Assembly (NCBI RefSeq): GCF_013426205.1
Contig: NC_089425.1
Span: forward strand, 4,030,001-4,094,000
From: Metarhizium brunneum
Taxonomy: Eukaryota > Ascomycota > Sordariomycetes > Hypocreales > Clavicipitaceae
Length of the DNA stretch: 64,000 nucleotides
Direction: 5' to 3'
Positions 11,295 to 23,741 of the stretch are shown here, in pieces (within the stretch, counting starts at the first letter, position 1; every line of letters begins with the position of its first letter). Below the pieces are notes generated by a model. The model was not told the DNA's origin, did no database searches, and was given only the letters and a program-made list of their open reading frames with translations. Made by a program: the position numbers and the translations under genes.

Positions 11295-12160
11295 AATTCG
11301 CTTTATAATAAAATAAAATTATATATATAATATAAGTATTATATAAGCGTAAAATTTAAAATAATATTAGGTTATATTAGGCTAAAAATAATAAAAAATT
11401 AAAAAAGTAAATTATTTATATATTATAATATATTAAATATACTAGCGTAATTAGTATTATATTATAGTTATTAGCTAAGGCTATTTTATAATAGCTTTAG
11501 CTATTATTATTATAAAGGTAAACTTTATATATTATAATAACTTTATACTTATAACTTATATTAAATTATATTAAAAACCTAAAATACTTATATATATAAT
11601 ATATTTATATAATTTACTTTTACTTATATTTTAAGTTAGTTTTATTTCTTTTTATTTAAGTTATTTACCTTTTTTATTATTAAAACCTTACTATAATAAT
11701 ATAATTAATTATAAGTTATTACTCTTATATATATATATCTTTTATAAGTACTTATTAATATTTATTATAGTTATTTATAAACTATTATATATAAAATATA
11801 TATTAATAATAATATAAGTAAAAGTACTAAAAAGCCTAATATAAATAAGTTACTTATTATAATTTTTAAGAGTTAAAAGCTAATAAAACTTAAAAGATAA
11901 TATAATTAATATTAAATTAAAAGCTTTTTATAATAAAAAAAATAACTATTATAAAACTAAAAATTTTAATTTAATAAAAATTAAAAAAAATAATAAAGCT
12001 ATTAAAAATATAAAAAAAAAGCTTTTAAAAATATAAAGCTAAAGTATAACTTTAAAAAAGCTATTATATTAGTTATAAAAAGCCTAATAAGGCTAATAAT
12101 ACTAAGGGTAAAGCTGCCTAATAAATTTATATTAGTGGTTTTACCTTTTTTGGAGGGGTA
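11295..12160 (+). repeat. 0.85-kb dispersed repeat unit, copy 1
   Basis: The unit starts ATTCGCTTTATAAT and ends TTTTGGAGGGG. Near its end, the plus strand encodes a Lys/Ala-rich tail followed by a stop and the conserved trailer ATTAGTGGTTTTACC. It matches copies at 12986-13817 and 40586-41459 and a fragment at 31371-31502. The Lys-rich tail suggests the C-terminus of a transposase or nucleic-acid-binding protein, but the family is not recognisable. Confidence 0.6.
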
Positions 12161-12985
12161 AACCTAGATATTAAGGAGTAATAAGAATATTATTTTATTT
12201 ATATATATTTATAAAAGCATGTTCTTGGTTATATATTATATTTTATATTGCTTTAATTAATTAATATAAGTGGCTTATATTATTTAAAAGATAGCTTTTA
12301 ATATTATTATTATTTACTTTTATACCAGATATAATATAAATATTAAAGTTATAATAATAATAAATAAAGTATTATATCTATTAAGCACTAATAGGCAAAT
12401 AGGTTAAATAAAGGTATTATAGAATTACTTATTAGTTATTAAACTCTTTATAAAAATCTTTTTATACTTACTTAAATACTTTTTTTATTTTAGTATAAAA
12501 AACTTATTTTTATATTAAAATAATATCTTAATAGGTATAAGAAATATAATTATAAGTTAAAAAGTCTTTAATTAAATATTTATTTATAGCGCTAAGCCTA
12601 ACTTATACCTTAGGGGAAATATCTTTATTATTATTAGTACTAGGGCTAATATTTTCCTTATATTTGCCTATTTACTTAGTTTTTAATTTAAGTAAAATAT
12701 TTAAAAAAATATAATAAATATAAAGCTATTATTATATATTTAAGAACTAATTATTAAGAGTAAATTTTATTACCTTATTAAAGTTTATAATAATAATATT
12801 AAGCTATTAAATTAAGTATTTTATAATAAGTTTATAAATACTTTTTATAAGAAATTAAAGTTCTTTTTTTTTCTTATTATTTATTAAATTAAATATAATA
12901 TTAAATATTATCCTAAAATAGGTTTATTTAATAACTTAAAATAAAAGAAGCTTAAAGTAATTAATATTATATATTAATATTTGGT

Positions 12986-13817
12986 TAATTTGCTTTATAG
13001 TTAAATAAAATTACACATATAATACTAGTATTATATAAGCGTAAAATCTAAAATAATATTAGGCTATATTAGGCTAAAAATAGTAAAAAACTAAAAAAGT
13101 AAATTATTTTAGCATAATTAGTACCGCGCTATAACTTACTAGTTATAGCCACCTTATAATAGCCTTAGCTATTATTATATAATTAAACTTTATATATTAT
13201 TATTTACGGCTATAATTTACGCTAAATTACGCTAAAACCCTAAAATACTTATATATATAATATATTTATAAGGTTTCTCTTATATTTTAAGTTAATTTTA
13301 TATTTAAGTTATTTACCTTTTTTACTATTAAAACCTAATATAACTAATTATAAGTTATTGCTCTTATATATATATATCTCTTATAAGTACTTACTAATAT
13401 TTATTATAGCTATTTATAAATAATAATAATAAGATAACCTTTAAGTATAATAAGAAGCCTAATATAAGTAAGTTATTTATTATATCCTTTAAGGGTTAAA
13501 GTTAATAAAGCCTAATAAGTAATATAGCTATTAATAAATTAAAAGCTTTTTATAATAAAAAAAATACTTACTTTAAAGCTAAAAATCCTAATTTTATAAA
13601 AATTAAAAAGGTTATAAAAATAATTAAGAATTTAAAAAAAAAGGCCTTTAAAAATACTAAACTAAAATATAATACTAAGAAAGCTATAAAACTAGCTATA
13701 AAAAGGGCTAATAAGGCTAGTAAAGCTAAGGCTAAAAAGGCTAAAAGGCTAAAAAGGCCTATAAGGCTAAAGCTGCCAAATAAATCTGTATTAGCGGTTT
13801 TACCTCTTCCGGAGGGT
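12986..13817 (+). repeat. 0.85-kb dispersed repeat unit, copy 2
   Basis: Starts TTAATTTGCTTTATAG and ends CTCTTCCGGAGGG. This is the better-preserved copy at its 3' end: GCTAAGGCTAAAAAGGC repeats encode a run of KAKKAKK-type residues before the end of the frame. Confidence 0.6.
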
Positions 13818-15634
13818 TAATATTATATATATTATTAAAGCTAATAACTTTAAGGAAGCGCTTTTATATTTATAAATAATATAAAAAGGTTTAAATAAGG
13901 CTAAGTAGTTTATTTAGGTTATTATTAGCTTACTTAGTAATATATAAGATTTTTTTCTTATTAAAAAGTCTGATTAATATTATAATAAATATATAGCCCT
14001 TAAATTTCTCCTAGTTAATAAGCAAATAAGTATTATAAATATCTTTTTATAAAAGTATAATATTAAGAAATTACTTCTTAATAATAGTAGCTATATTACT
14101 AGCTTAAATACCTGCTTAATAGCTTATTAACTTAATAGTTGCTTTAACTAGTATAGTAAGTTATTAGTAGAAAAGGTATATAAATAGTATAATACTTTAT
14201 ATATAGTTGTATTAATAATATTTTATATTTTTATATTATTAAAAAAGCTATTTACTTTTCTTTAAAGCCTTAGTAATTATTATCTATTCGCATCCACACT
14301 TATAAGTCCTTTGGTTTTAAAGACCAAAGCCCCTTATAGCTTAAAATTACCTAAACTAATTATATTAAACTAAGTACCTAATTAGCTATCCTTTATAAAA
14401 GTACTTATTCTATCAAATAATGCCAAACCTGTTCTCCTTTATAAATATATTTATTATCTTAAAAAGGGTTTTAGCCAAGAATACTATATTACCTAGAATT
14501 AATAGGTTAAGAATTAGCTTTAAAGTAAGGGATAAATACTATTATATAGGTAAGAAATTAATATTCTTAAAAGTTAATAATATTTAAGAAAATTATATAG
14601 GTAATATATAAGGTAAAAAATATAATAAAGGAGAGTTATATAATTTAAAACTTAAAGGTAATTACCCTTATTTTTCTTGCTAAGCTTATACCTGCTTATA
14701 TAATTAAATAAAATCTATAGTTAACCTTTGGCCTTTACTAATAATCTCTTATATTATACTTATTATAAATTTAAACTCAGGTTTTATTCTTATTAAAAGT
14801 TATTATATAAATAAGAGCGATTTAGGAGGTTTAGGGGCAAATAAATCCCCTTCTAGGCTGGGTATAAGTACTTTGATATGCTGGCTTTGTTTAGTTCCAC
14901 AAATAAAGTTATTTTAAAGATATATTTTATAATCAGATTAAAGGCCCTATATAGTCTTATAAAGGCCTTATAAGCTGTAAGGGTATAGAAGACTTAAAAG
15001 TGTTTATAGGAAAAAAGTAAATAGGTTATTAAGTGTATTTTTATCTCTAAGTCTATAAAACTAACTAATACTCGCCGTAAAACTACTCGCGGATTACAGT
15101 TGATCTTCGACTAGTAAAGGACTAGATTTACCTTACTAACTAGGCTATTATTGCGTTTCTCGGTGCAATTGATCGCCTGGACTAGGGCTTTACTGCCTAT
15201 AAAGATTTACGCGATATAAAGGACTTAATATAAACATGTTATAAACGCGTCCTTATAGGTTTTAGGAACAGGAAAGGCATTTATATATAAAAGAATTAGC
15301 CGCTTTTTCTTTAACATGAGGTGCTATACTATAGTTTATTTAAAACCTAAGGAAAAGGAGAAGGTAAGCCCTAGACTCACGTTAACTACGTAACCTTATG
15401 GTTACTATATGGCGGCTTAGGCGAAATGAACTAATTTACATAAAGGTGAGGTGAGATAGCCTAGGTACTTGTAGCTAGGGCGGCAGAATCCTGCGTCTGT
15501 TAACAGGTATAATGCGACCAATTAGAAGTGGTAAAAATCATGCCCGTGTAAGAGTTATGCCCGTGTAGCCAAAGTGTTATGCCCGTCTAGCAATTCCCAT
15601 ATAATAAAATAGCTAGAAGTAAAAGCTTTATAAG

Positions 15635-16075
15635 TGTAACAGCTAAGGTTCCTAAGGGATAAACTAGTTATAGTTTATATTAGTAAAATAACTAGAGTAG
15701 TTAATTTAAGCGGTTAAGTATTATATTAATAATAAATTATAAACTATAACTAAGTAATTAGAGTTAAAAAGTTATAAGTAAAGCTTAAATTAATATAATA
15801 ATTATATTAAAAGCTAAAAAGCTAAAATTTATTTATAAAATAAATTTAAAAATTTTTATATATTATAAAAAATTACTTTTTTTATTATAATATTTTCTTT
15901 TAAATTATTATTATAATTATAATCTTATTTATATAAATTATAATTTTTTTTTATAATTTAAATATAATAATTACTTTGATTATTAATTTATTATTTATTT
16001 TACTTATACTATTTTATAGCTTATATAGCAAGCCTAACTTATAGCCTGCTTCCTGTATACGACTGGGTTGTAACA
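15635..16075 (-). repeat. LTR (441 bp) of the same family, no target duplication
   Basis: Begins TGTAACAGCTAAGG and ends GGGTTGTAACA. It aligns along its length with the LTRs at 1492 and 32448/39822. Flanks ATAAG and CGATA do not match, so it is not a simple solo LTR. Exactly 36 bases separate it from the TIR element, the same distance as between the solo LTR and the TIR element on the other side. Confidence 0.75.
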
Positions 16076-16473
16076 CGATATCCCCTCTCCCATGGTCTTA
16101 TCCTCAAGGCCCAAGTCTTGTTTTATTCAGCCGAAGGCTGACTCTACGTTAATCTATAAGTTTTTTTCCCAGTATAAGGGTTTGGTGCAATAAGTTTCCC
16201 AGATTCTAATTGGTCCAGCTTTTATATTGCCAGCCGCAAATTGTTCGGCAACTGGCTAACAATTACAGAAAAATAAGCCCTAGCGCTTCGCCAGCTGTTA
16301 ACACCTGCCCGCCACGACTGGCAAGCATGTTACGCTTTTGTTTACTCAGAAGGCATCGTGTGTTTACATCGTCATATTGAGTTGATCGTCACCAATTTAT
16401 CCACTTCACCGCTTCTACGTGTCTTCTTTTCGTTAGGTAATGGGTCGTAAGCCTATTTCCTCGGGGCCTTAAA
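16076..16473. other. 5' flank of the Helitron relic
   Basis: GC-balanced sequence with no gene. It probably contains the 5' terminus and leader of the Helitron that begins coding at 16474. The precise 5' end was not located, since the expected asymmetric terminal repeat matching the 3' end is not obvious. Confidence 0.35.
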
Positions 16474-16656
16474 TTGGACATGGACATGCTTTCTATTGTC
16501 TGTGCCCGTTGTGGCGAGGAGAGACCGACGGGTGACTTCGTCAGCAAAAGGAAGTCCGCTGAGAACACGAAGAACTGCCTCGACTGTCGTAATAAGAACG
16601 ATTCCCATGTTAGTTCCAGAACACACTCCATAGGGCGTTCAATACTAGCCAATTGA
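16474..16656 (+). pseudogene. Helitron N-terminal zinc-ribbon-like exon
   Basis: Sixty codons with two CxxC-type pairs (CARCG and CLDCR) spaced by about 26 residues, plus HSIGRSILAN. In isolation it looks like a small zinc-binding protein. The sequence continues in shifted frames (RSRG.., then Pro/Arg/Lys-rich) towards the Helitron N region, so I read it as the surviving start of the element's protein rather than a host gene. Confidence 0.55.
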
Positions 16657-19600
16657 AGTACTCCAGGTCCAGGGGCGCGATCCAAACATTGAGGAACCTC
16701 GCCGTCCGTAGTAAAAGACCTGCCCCGAAGAGAACTGACGGAGAAGCTGGCTTATCGCCCGGTAAGGAGAGGTCCGGAACCCAGCCCACATCTCTAGAGA
16801 GGCTACAGCAAACTCCTACAGCCAGGAAGTTATTCAGAGAGTTAATTAACTAGCCGGCCCAGCCCCAAATAGTGCTAGGGACACCAATTCTACTAACCTA
16901 ATAGAGCTCGCAGCTCTTCTGGGCTCTAGCTCCTTCACCTCCGGTGTAACTAACACATTTAATCGCCTCACATTCTAATGCCTTTGCTGTCCAAAGCAGT
17001 ATAACTCGTGTAGATTACTCTTTCTTAGCTGTTAGGTTTTATAAGAGTAAAAGAGACTTATAAAATAATTCTTTTAAGGTTAGAATAAGAATTAAACTAG
17101 CTATTATTTAGTATAATTATTACTTATAATACTATATAAGGGAGATTATATTATTAACTCTTTTAATATTTTAACTTAATATTTTTAAAGCTTTTAATAA
17201 GCCTAAAAAAAATATCTAGGTATTATAGTTCTAATAGTTTATTTAAGCTAATTATAGAATTTAGCTAAGAGTTAGAATTAATTATAGCTAAGTAGGTTTT
17301 TAAAGTAAAGTAGAATAAATAAAAAAGAGTATAATAAAAAATAGTTTTTTAAGTTTAATATTAATATTAAGAACTATTTTAACTTATTATTTTTACCTGC
17401 TTAATTATAAATATATATTAAGTAATTAAAGGTAAAGTATAATTTTAATTTAAGGGATAAAAATAATAATAATAATAATAATTTTATAAATAAAAGCTTT
17501 TACTACTATTATTTATAATAATAGTATTTTATATAGCTAAGGTATAGTTATTATAATCTTACTTTTAAAGTAAGAAAATAGTTAAGATAATCTTAAAGGC
17601 TAACTTAATTATTAAAGCTACTATAATAATATTAAAGTCTAGTAATACTTTTACCTAAAAAATCAGTAATATTTTATATATAAAATCTAGTATAAAATAG
17701 TAACCTAAATATTTATACTTTAACTTATTATAATAAAGTAATTCTTTATAAGTTCTAAATAAAGCTTAATAATAACCAAATATAACTTTATAATTAATAT
17801 TAAGAGTATTAGTTTTAGATAAAAATTAATTCTGATAGTATTTGTGCGTGTTATTATTAAAAGGATAATAAATACGGCCCTAAAGAGTTGTATTTCTTCT
17901 TTATAGATAACTAGTTGGATTTTAGCTCCCTTTTAATATAATTACCGCAGCTAACACCTACTAAAAAGTTATTAATAGCCCGCGTTTATATTCATGTAAA
18001 TATTATGCTTATACAAGGCCAGTAATATAAATATTAGGGATATATTATTTACTTTCTTTGTAAGGTTAGCTTAGTATATAGCTAACTCCCGCTCCTATTA
18101 TAAAAGTTAAATACTATATTACTCTATCTTACTAATATATTATTCTATATAAATTTTAGCCGGTAATTCACCCAGTAGTTTTGTGTATATTATCAGCTGG
18201 TAGCTATATAGCTTAACTACCTCTAGCGCTACTATCCTGGCTATTAATATATTATTATTAATAAAAAGCGGCTAAATTAATTACCTTAAAATAATAATAT
18301 CCTAGATACTATCCTATAAAGCTAGGTGGATACTGCTAACGTTAAACCCGAGGAGGATTTAGAGGCTGAACCAGACCTGGTAGATAAGGCTACAGTGCCG
18401 GATCTCTTGACTAAGGACACGGAGATTAATGTCCTGCGGTTCGTTCTCGCCGGAGAATCAGAAACTGGTCCAGCACTTACTATAACCTTCAAGTCACAAG
18501 CATAGCACTAGTTGCAGCTTCTGAATATACAGCGCACGCCTATTAATAAGTTTAATCGCTCTTATACTCTACTCTTCTTAGCGTTTCCTTGCTTTTTTCT
18601 TAAGGGGAAAGCTAATTTTATTAAGCCTTAATTACACTTTATTAATTATAAGGATTATATTAAGCACGTAATATAATAGTATAATAGGCGTTTTATACGC
18701 TACTTAACCTTCTATTTTATTGCCTTTAATACTTTAATATAATTATAAGCCTATATATAGTCTAAATATTTTATAAAGTAATATAATAATAATTATAAAC
18801 TACTTATATAAAAGCTGCTTATTTAGGTATTAAAGTATAATAAAAACCTTAAGGTATAAATACTAATTAACTTAATTATAAAATATATAGTATTTATTTA
18901 TAGCACACGCCCCTTTTAAAATAAAAAAAGGCAGGATTTTAAGGCTTATACCTATAATCTTAGATATCCTGGTGTATTTATTATATTTAGCCTAGCAAAT
19001 TTATACTAGTAGAGTCTCTACTAGTATATACCCTAATATAATAAATAGCTAGCTATATTTAAGTTTAAGAGAATAGGTTTCTTACGCTAACTTTTATATT
19101 AAAATCCTTATATTACTGCTTTTTATTTCTACTACTAATACTACTTCTTCTAAGATATTATATTAAGTAAGAAGTTTAATATTATAAATTATTAAAATTA
19201 GTATAAATAGTAAAAGCATGGTAGTCTATATAATTATAGCTTATACTAGATAGAGAATTACTTAAAAGTTAATATAGTAAATAAAACTACTTATAATATT
19301 TTTATATATATATAAGGATTTTATATTACTACTATTAATTCTAAGCTAACTAGGATTATACCCTAGGGTAAAGGTAACCTTTTAAGTATAAATCTATTAA
19401 GTATAAAACTAATATTTTTGCGTTTCTTATAAATTATTAATTATTATTAGTATTATAAATATAATATTATATATTACTTATATAAAAGGAAAAAAACTAT
19501 TAATTTAGTAAGAAATATAAAAAGTATTATTATAAATATTAAGATAATTAATATAATTAATCTAGAGTAAAAGTATTATTTTAACTTTTCTTATACCTTA

Positions 19601-22186
19601 TAAAAGCTAGCTATAATAATTAAGAAAAAAAGTAAGTTATATTATATTTTTAAAGTAATATAAAATAATAACCTTATAAATCACTTTAATCTTACTATTA
19701 TACTAGGCTAGCTAGCTAATATTAATATATCTTCTTATACTAGCTTATAAGTAGTTATTATATATACTATTAAGTATTATAATAAATCTAAGAAGAAAAC
19801 TAAGCTTTACTATAAGCTTATAAACCAGGTTTTATTATATATAGTATACTTTTAGCTGTTATTATTCTTTTTCTCTTACCTAATAAATAAGCTAATTATT
19901 AAGAGAGATTACTTAGCGTAGAAGATTTCTTATTTTCTTCTTAATATTCCTTTATAAAAAAGTATATAAATAATAATTTTTATTAACTATTATCCTTTAA
20001 AGTAATATATATATTTATATTACATAGATAAAAATATTAATAAGACTATTACTAGTTACCAGAGATATCTTAAAAGAAATAGCTAGTATAAAAATATAAC
20101 CTACCTTAAATACCTATAATTATATAATCTTAAAACGTAAAAAAAACTTATTATTAATATAAAAAAAAAGTTTTATCTTATTTCTCTTAATATAAGTTTA
20201 TAAAAGCTTTTTTTTAGTTTAATAACTTCTATTATATTAAATTAATAATAGCTTATTTATATTACTTTTTAAAAAATTTATATATAATAAATAGCTATTA
20301 ATTTAACTCCTTTATAACTATATATAAGTATTATAAAAAGTATTATAATACCTATTTAAATAATTATTATAAGAAGCTAGATATAAATAAATTAAGAATA
20401 AAAAAAAATAAATTTAAGCTTAAAGTTTATAAAAAGCCTATTATAAAAAAGAATTAATATAAACTTACTTATATACTTTTTAATTACTTATTAAAAGAAA
20501 AGAATATTAATATACTTAGCTACTAAAATATTAATATTAATTATAATTAATCCTTTTATATTAAATAATATACTAATAATAATATTCTTAATAGTAATTA
20601 TTAAAAGTAATATAAAATAAGAAACTATCTTAACCTTAATATAAATTATTAGCTTTTAAAAGCTTATAATTCCTTAAATTAATATTAGTACCTAGTATAT
20701 AATACAATAATAAACCACTTTTTAACCCAGGAATCTTCTTAGTTATTACTTTATATAGATAATAGGGGTAGTACCAGGAAATTATACCTTATTACTCTCC
20801 GTGTACCTTTAAGCCGCAGCTATAAGGAGAGGAACCCTTATTTAGCAAGCCGCGCCAATAAGCATTATAAAGAATCAGATATTAAGTATAATCTTATACT
20901 TTATATTATACCTCCTAATTAATAAAGACTTTAAGCCCCTTTTAACTATTAATAAGGCTTAACTCTAAGTAAAGCTTAAAAATATTAAGTATTTAATTAT
21001 TAATAAGAAGAGTATACTAAAATTATATTAGCTATCCTGGATTAATAAGCGTTTTTATAAAGTATTTTTAAATAAAAATAAAAAGTTTTTTAATAATCTT
21101 AATATTCTTCTAATTAATAACTTTTTTTAGCTTTTATTTATACTATAAAAGTTACTTTATTATAATAAAAAAGTATAAAAAGTAAAGATTAAAAGTAAAA
21201 ATATATATAAATACTTTAATAAATTAGTTTTCTTAAAGGTTATTTAATAATAATAAGGTAATAATTAGAAGGTATTTTATATAGCTTTTAAAGAATTATA
21301 GCTTTTTTAATTATTAATTAGGTCTTAAAAACTTCTTTTTAATTAAGTATAAGTAAAACTAAATAATCAAGAGGTTACTAAGTTTATTAATACCTTATAA
21401 GTATATACTATAAAAAATAAAATAAATAAATATAACTATTACTACCTTAACCGCTTTAGCCAGCTAATTATTCAGGTTAAAGCTAAGAATATCAGCCTTA
21501 GCGCGGCTATAACCCCTAATAATAAAGTAAGTAACCTTATAAAGCAGATCCCTATATATATTAGCGTCTATTTAATACTAATATTTAACTTTTAGCAGCT
21601 AGTTGGCCTATATAACAGCGCTTATAATACTATTTATAATATTAGCTAGGCGCCTAAAGCCAACCCTATCTAAGACCCTTCCTATATTATTATAATAAAG
21701 TTTAATAAGTATAATAGACTTATATTCCTAATTACCCCTAATAATAAAAAAATTATCCTAATTCTTTTAGTAAACAATAACTTCCTTATTAAAAGCACTT
21801 TTTATACTTATACCTAGTTTCCCCTGATTATATACTATGCTATTATTATATATAAGTCGTAAAGCATCACAAAAAATATAATTATTATAAACCTCTCCTG
21901 CCAGGACTTTTAGACTAGTCTTAGCTATATAGCTATCTCTCGTGTAAAAACGCTCCAGGGCCTGATACTAGATGCCCTATTTGATCGCAGTCACCTGTTT
22001 TATAAGTCTCCTCCAGAGGGTATAAAGATAAAGATAAAGATAAGAGATAAGCGGCATAGGAGATAACAAGTTCTTACACGGAATCTATATAGGAAAGACC
22101 ACAGCTCTGCATAACTAAATAACTAGCTAAACGGTAATAGCTTAATAGTTGCTTAGCCTAAGGACTCCCAGCCTTCGGATAATTCT

Positions 22187-22221
22187 ACCCCTTGCACCTA
22201 CAGCTCTAACGTGCAAGGGGT
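22187..22221 (+). repeat. Helitron 3'-terminal hairpin
   Basis: Perfect 11-bp inverted repeat with a 13-base loop, 16 bases before the mapped element end at about 22237. The same structure, decayed by RIP in one arm, occurs inverted at 142-178. Confidence 0.75.
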
Positions 22222-22552
22222 GGCGTAGTATTTTAAAGGGCCAGGATATGGTTTAATGGCCTCGCGAGAGGCGTCAATTCTCTGAATTAGATACACAATC
22301 ATATATTAATATTTACATTGCATAACGCAATGTATAGAACAATCAGAACCCACGACAAAGAATGTGTTGCGATGTTAATCGCTTACGGGCTCAAGCCTAG
22401 TTACCCCTGACAACACCTTCCCCTGTAAAGGTGCACGTGACTAAGATTGCAGCACCTCCTTTCCCATTGATAGCTTCCAGCTCTAGATACAAGAACAAGA
22501 ACAAGAAGAACAATGATCATATGACTACTGCGGTAGCTAGTGATTACCGCCT

Positions 22553-23160
22553 GTGAACCGACAGGAATCAAGCCAGGTCTCAGAGAAGCCGCTACCACCT
22601 TGTACCGGCACTACGAAAGCTCAATATGGCTTGCCGTGTGCTCACAGACTCTTAGAGTTATTTAGTCAAAATGAGCAACTAAAAAAAGAAGACTTGGACC
22701 CATTTTGGCATATCAAACCATCACGAGAAATTCACGATCCTCTTCTTCAAATACAACGTCCTCCAATCGGGATACCTAAGGGTCGTCCATGAAATGGAGA
22801 ACCATTTGGAAACGAATGTGCAATCCTGGAGCATCGGCTTGCGCCCCAAGGTTCGACACGAAGCAGTGTTCAAAGCTCAGCGCGACGCAATTACTCTCAA
22901 TTCGAGCTGGGACCAACCATTGACGAAGACGACGCGGCGGACTCACTTGATCAACGCCGACAAAAAAGAAGAAAAACTGCTGTCTCAAGTACAACCAGAG
23001 TTACCCGTCAGCAGACAAAGACTCAGAATGATGGGAACAGGCCACTTAAAGGGTATAATGCTTTGGAAGTGGACGATGAACTAGAAGCGATGGAGTCGTT
23101 GCTTGCAGGAGGAATGGCGACGGAAAAGGTTGGTGATAGTATTACAGTTGCATTAGATTA
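22553..23160 (+). pseudogene. Mutator-like (MULE) transposase C-terminal fragment
   Basis: The first frame contains PPCTGTTKAQYGLPCAHRL, the C..C..H pattern of the SWIM-type zinc finger near the end of fungal MULE/Hop transposases. It is followed by LKKEDLDPFWHIKP and PLLQIQRPPIGIPKGRP, and a stop at 22790. Coding then resumes in another frame (GEPFGNECAILEHRLAP to SITVALD, stop at 23160) with the acidic/basic tail typical of these proteins. Only the C-terminal part remains; the catalytic DDE domain is absent. Confidence 0.65.
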
Positions 23161-23741
23161 GGGTGCGCAACCTGGGTGAATTAACAAGGAAGATAGTACA
23201 ATAGTTACATTTGCACTGGGAATAATCTTCCCCCCCATGGGTGCCAAACCATTTGTGTACTTGGCGACGTCGGAGGCAATGTGGCTGAATGTGGGGGTGC
23301 GTGCGGATTGAGAGTTAGGTGCGTTCTAATAGAGTCTGTCCTTAATAAAGCATATTCCGAGTGTAAAAACGGCCGTTCGGGTTAAGCGACGCCGGGCATT
23401 GTATCCCGGCCGCCGGTGTTGCGCCGACTCCGCCTAGAATCGTCTACAGGCAGCCCGGTTAAGTTACAAGCAGACATCCCAGTAATGAATAATTACTTAA
23501 TTTTGGCATATTCTTATCTATTCTTAACGACCGTCCTAGTATTCGCTAGTCTATTTGGGCACCCGGGTGCCCATGTATCAGTCGCCCCACCTCCCCGAGG
23601 TCATTGTAATTCTCAACATAAATTGCCTCGGTACTTTGTTATTAATACTTTGCTACTCCCTACATTTATAAGGGTTACAATTGTTCTATACCTTCATTGA
23701 GTCACCGAAACTAGTGCTGTTCAACAGAAAACTCGTTCTGA
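23161..23741. other. Intergenic region upstream of the membrane protein gene
   Basis: No gene recognised. It probably contains the terminus of the Mutator-like element, then the promoter of the gene at 23742. A small palindrome, GGCACCCGGGTGCC, is at about 23559. Confidence 0.4.

Larger units (their letters stand above)
10268..15598. mobile_element. 5.3 kb TIR DNA transposon with 8-bp target duplication (hAT-like)
   Basis: The two ends are inverted copies over about 80 bases, GGGAATT at 10268 and AATTCCC at 15598. Each arm carries three spaced CGGGCATAA-type subterminal motifs followed by TTTTACCACTTCTAATT. The flanks ATATAATA (10260-10267 and 15599-15606) are identical, an 8-bp target-site duplication. 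Eight base pairs and subterminal repeats suit hAT-type elements; MULEs usually make longer ones. The left arm is RIP-altered, the right hardly. Inside are two copies of an about 0.85-kb unit (11295-12160 and 12986-13817) and an inverted partial copy (10785-11010), so other elements are nested within it. No transposase can be read through the stops. Confidence 0.75.
16474..22237 (+). mobile_element. Helitron (RepHel, Helitron2-like) relic with 3' hairpin
   Basis: Coding pieces occur in the order expected for a fungal Helitron. A Cys-rich N-terminus is at 16474-16656 (CARCGEE, then CLDCRNKND). A preserved acidic stretch at about 18330-18510 (VPDLLTKDTEINVLRFVLAG) leads into the Helitron_like_N region from about 18520 (IQRTPINKFNRS, LAFPCFF, INYKDYIKH). 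A PIF1-type helicase C-terminus lies at about 21480-22080 (LSYIAISRVKTLQGL). Between these, RIP has created stops throughout. The 3' end has an 11-bp stem, ACCCCTTGCAC (22187-22197) pairing with GTGCAAGGGGT (22211-22221), shortly before the end GCGTAGTATTTT. Many fungal Helitrons are of the Helitron2 type with such terminal hairpins. Dead copy. Confidence 0.75.

Noticed and set aside
14280..15500. Readable transposase in the less RIP-mutated right part of the TIR element
   Set aside because: Translation in all frames gives only short pieces without a recognisable DDE or hAT motif.
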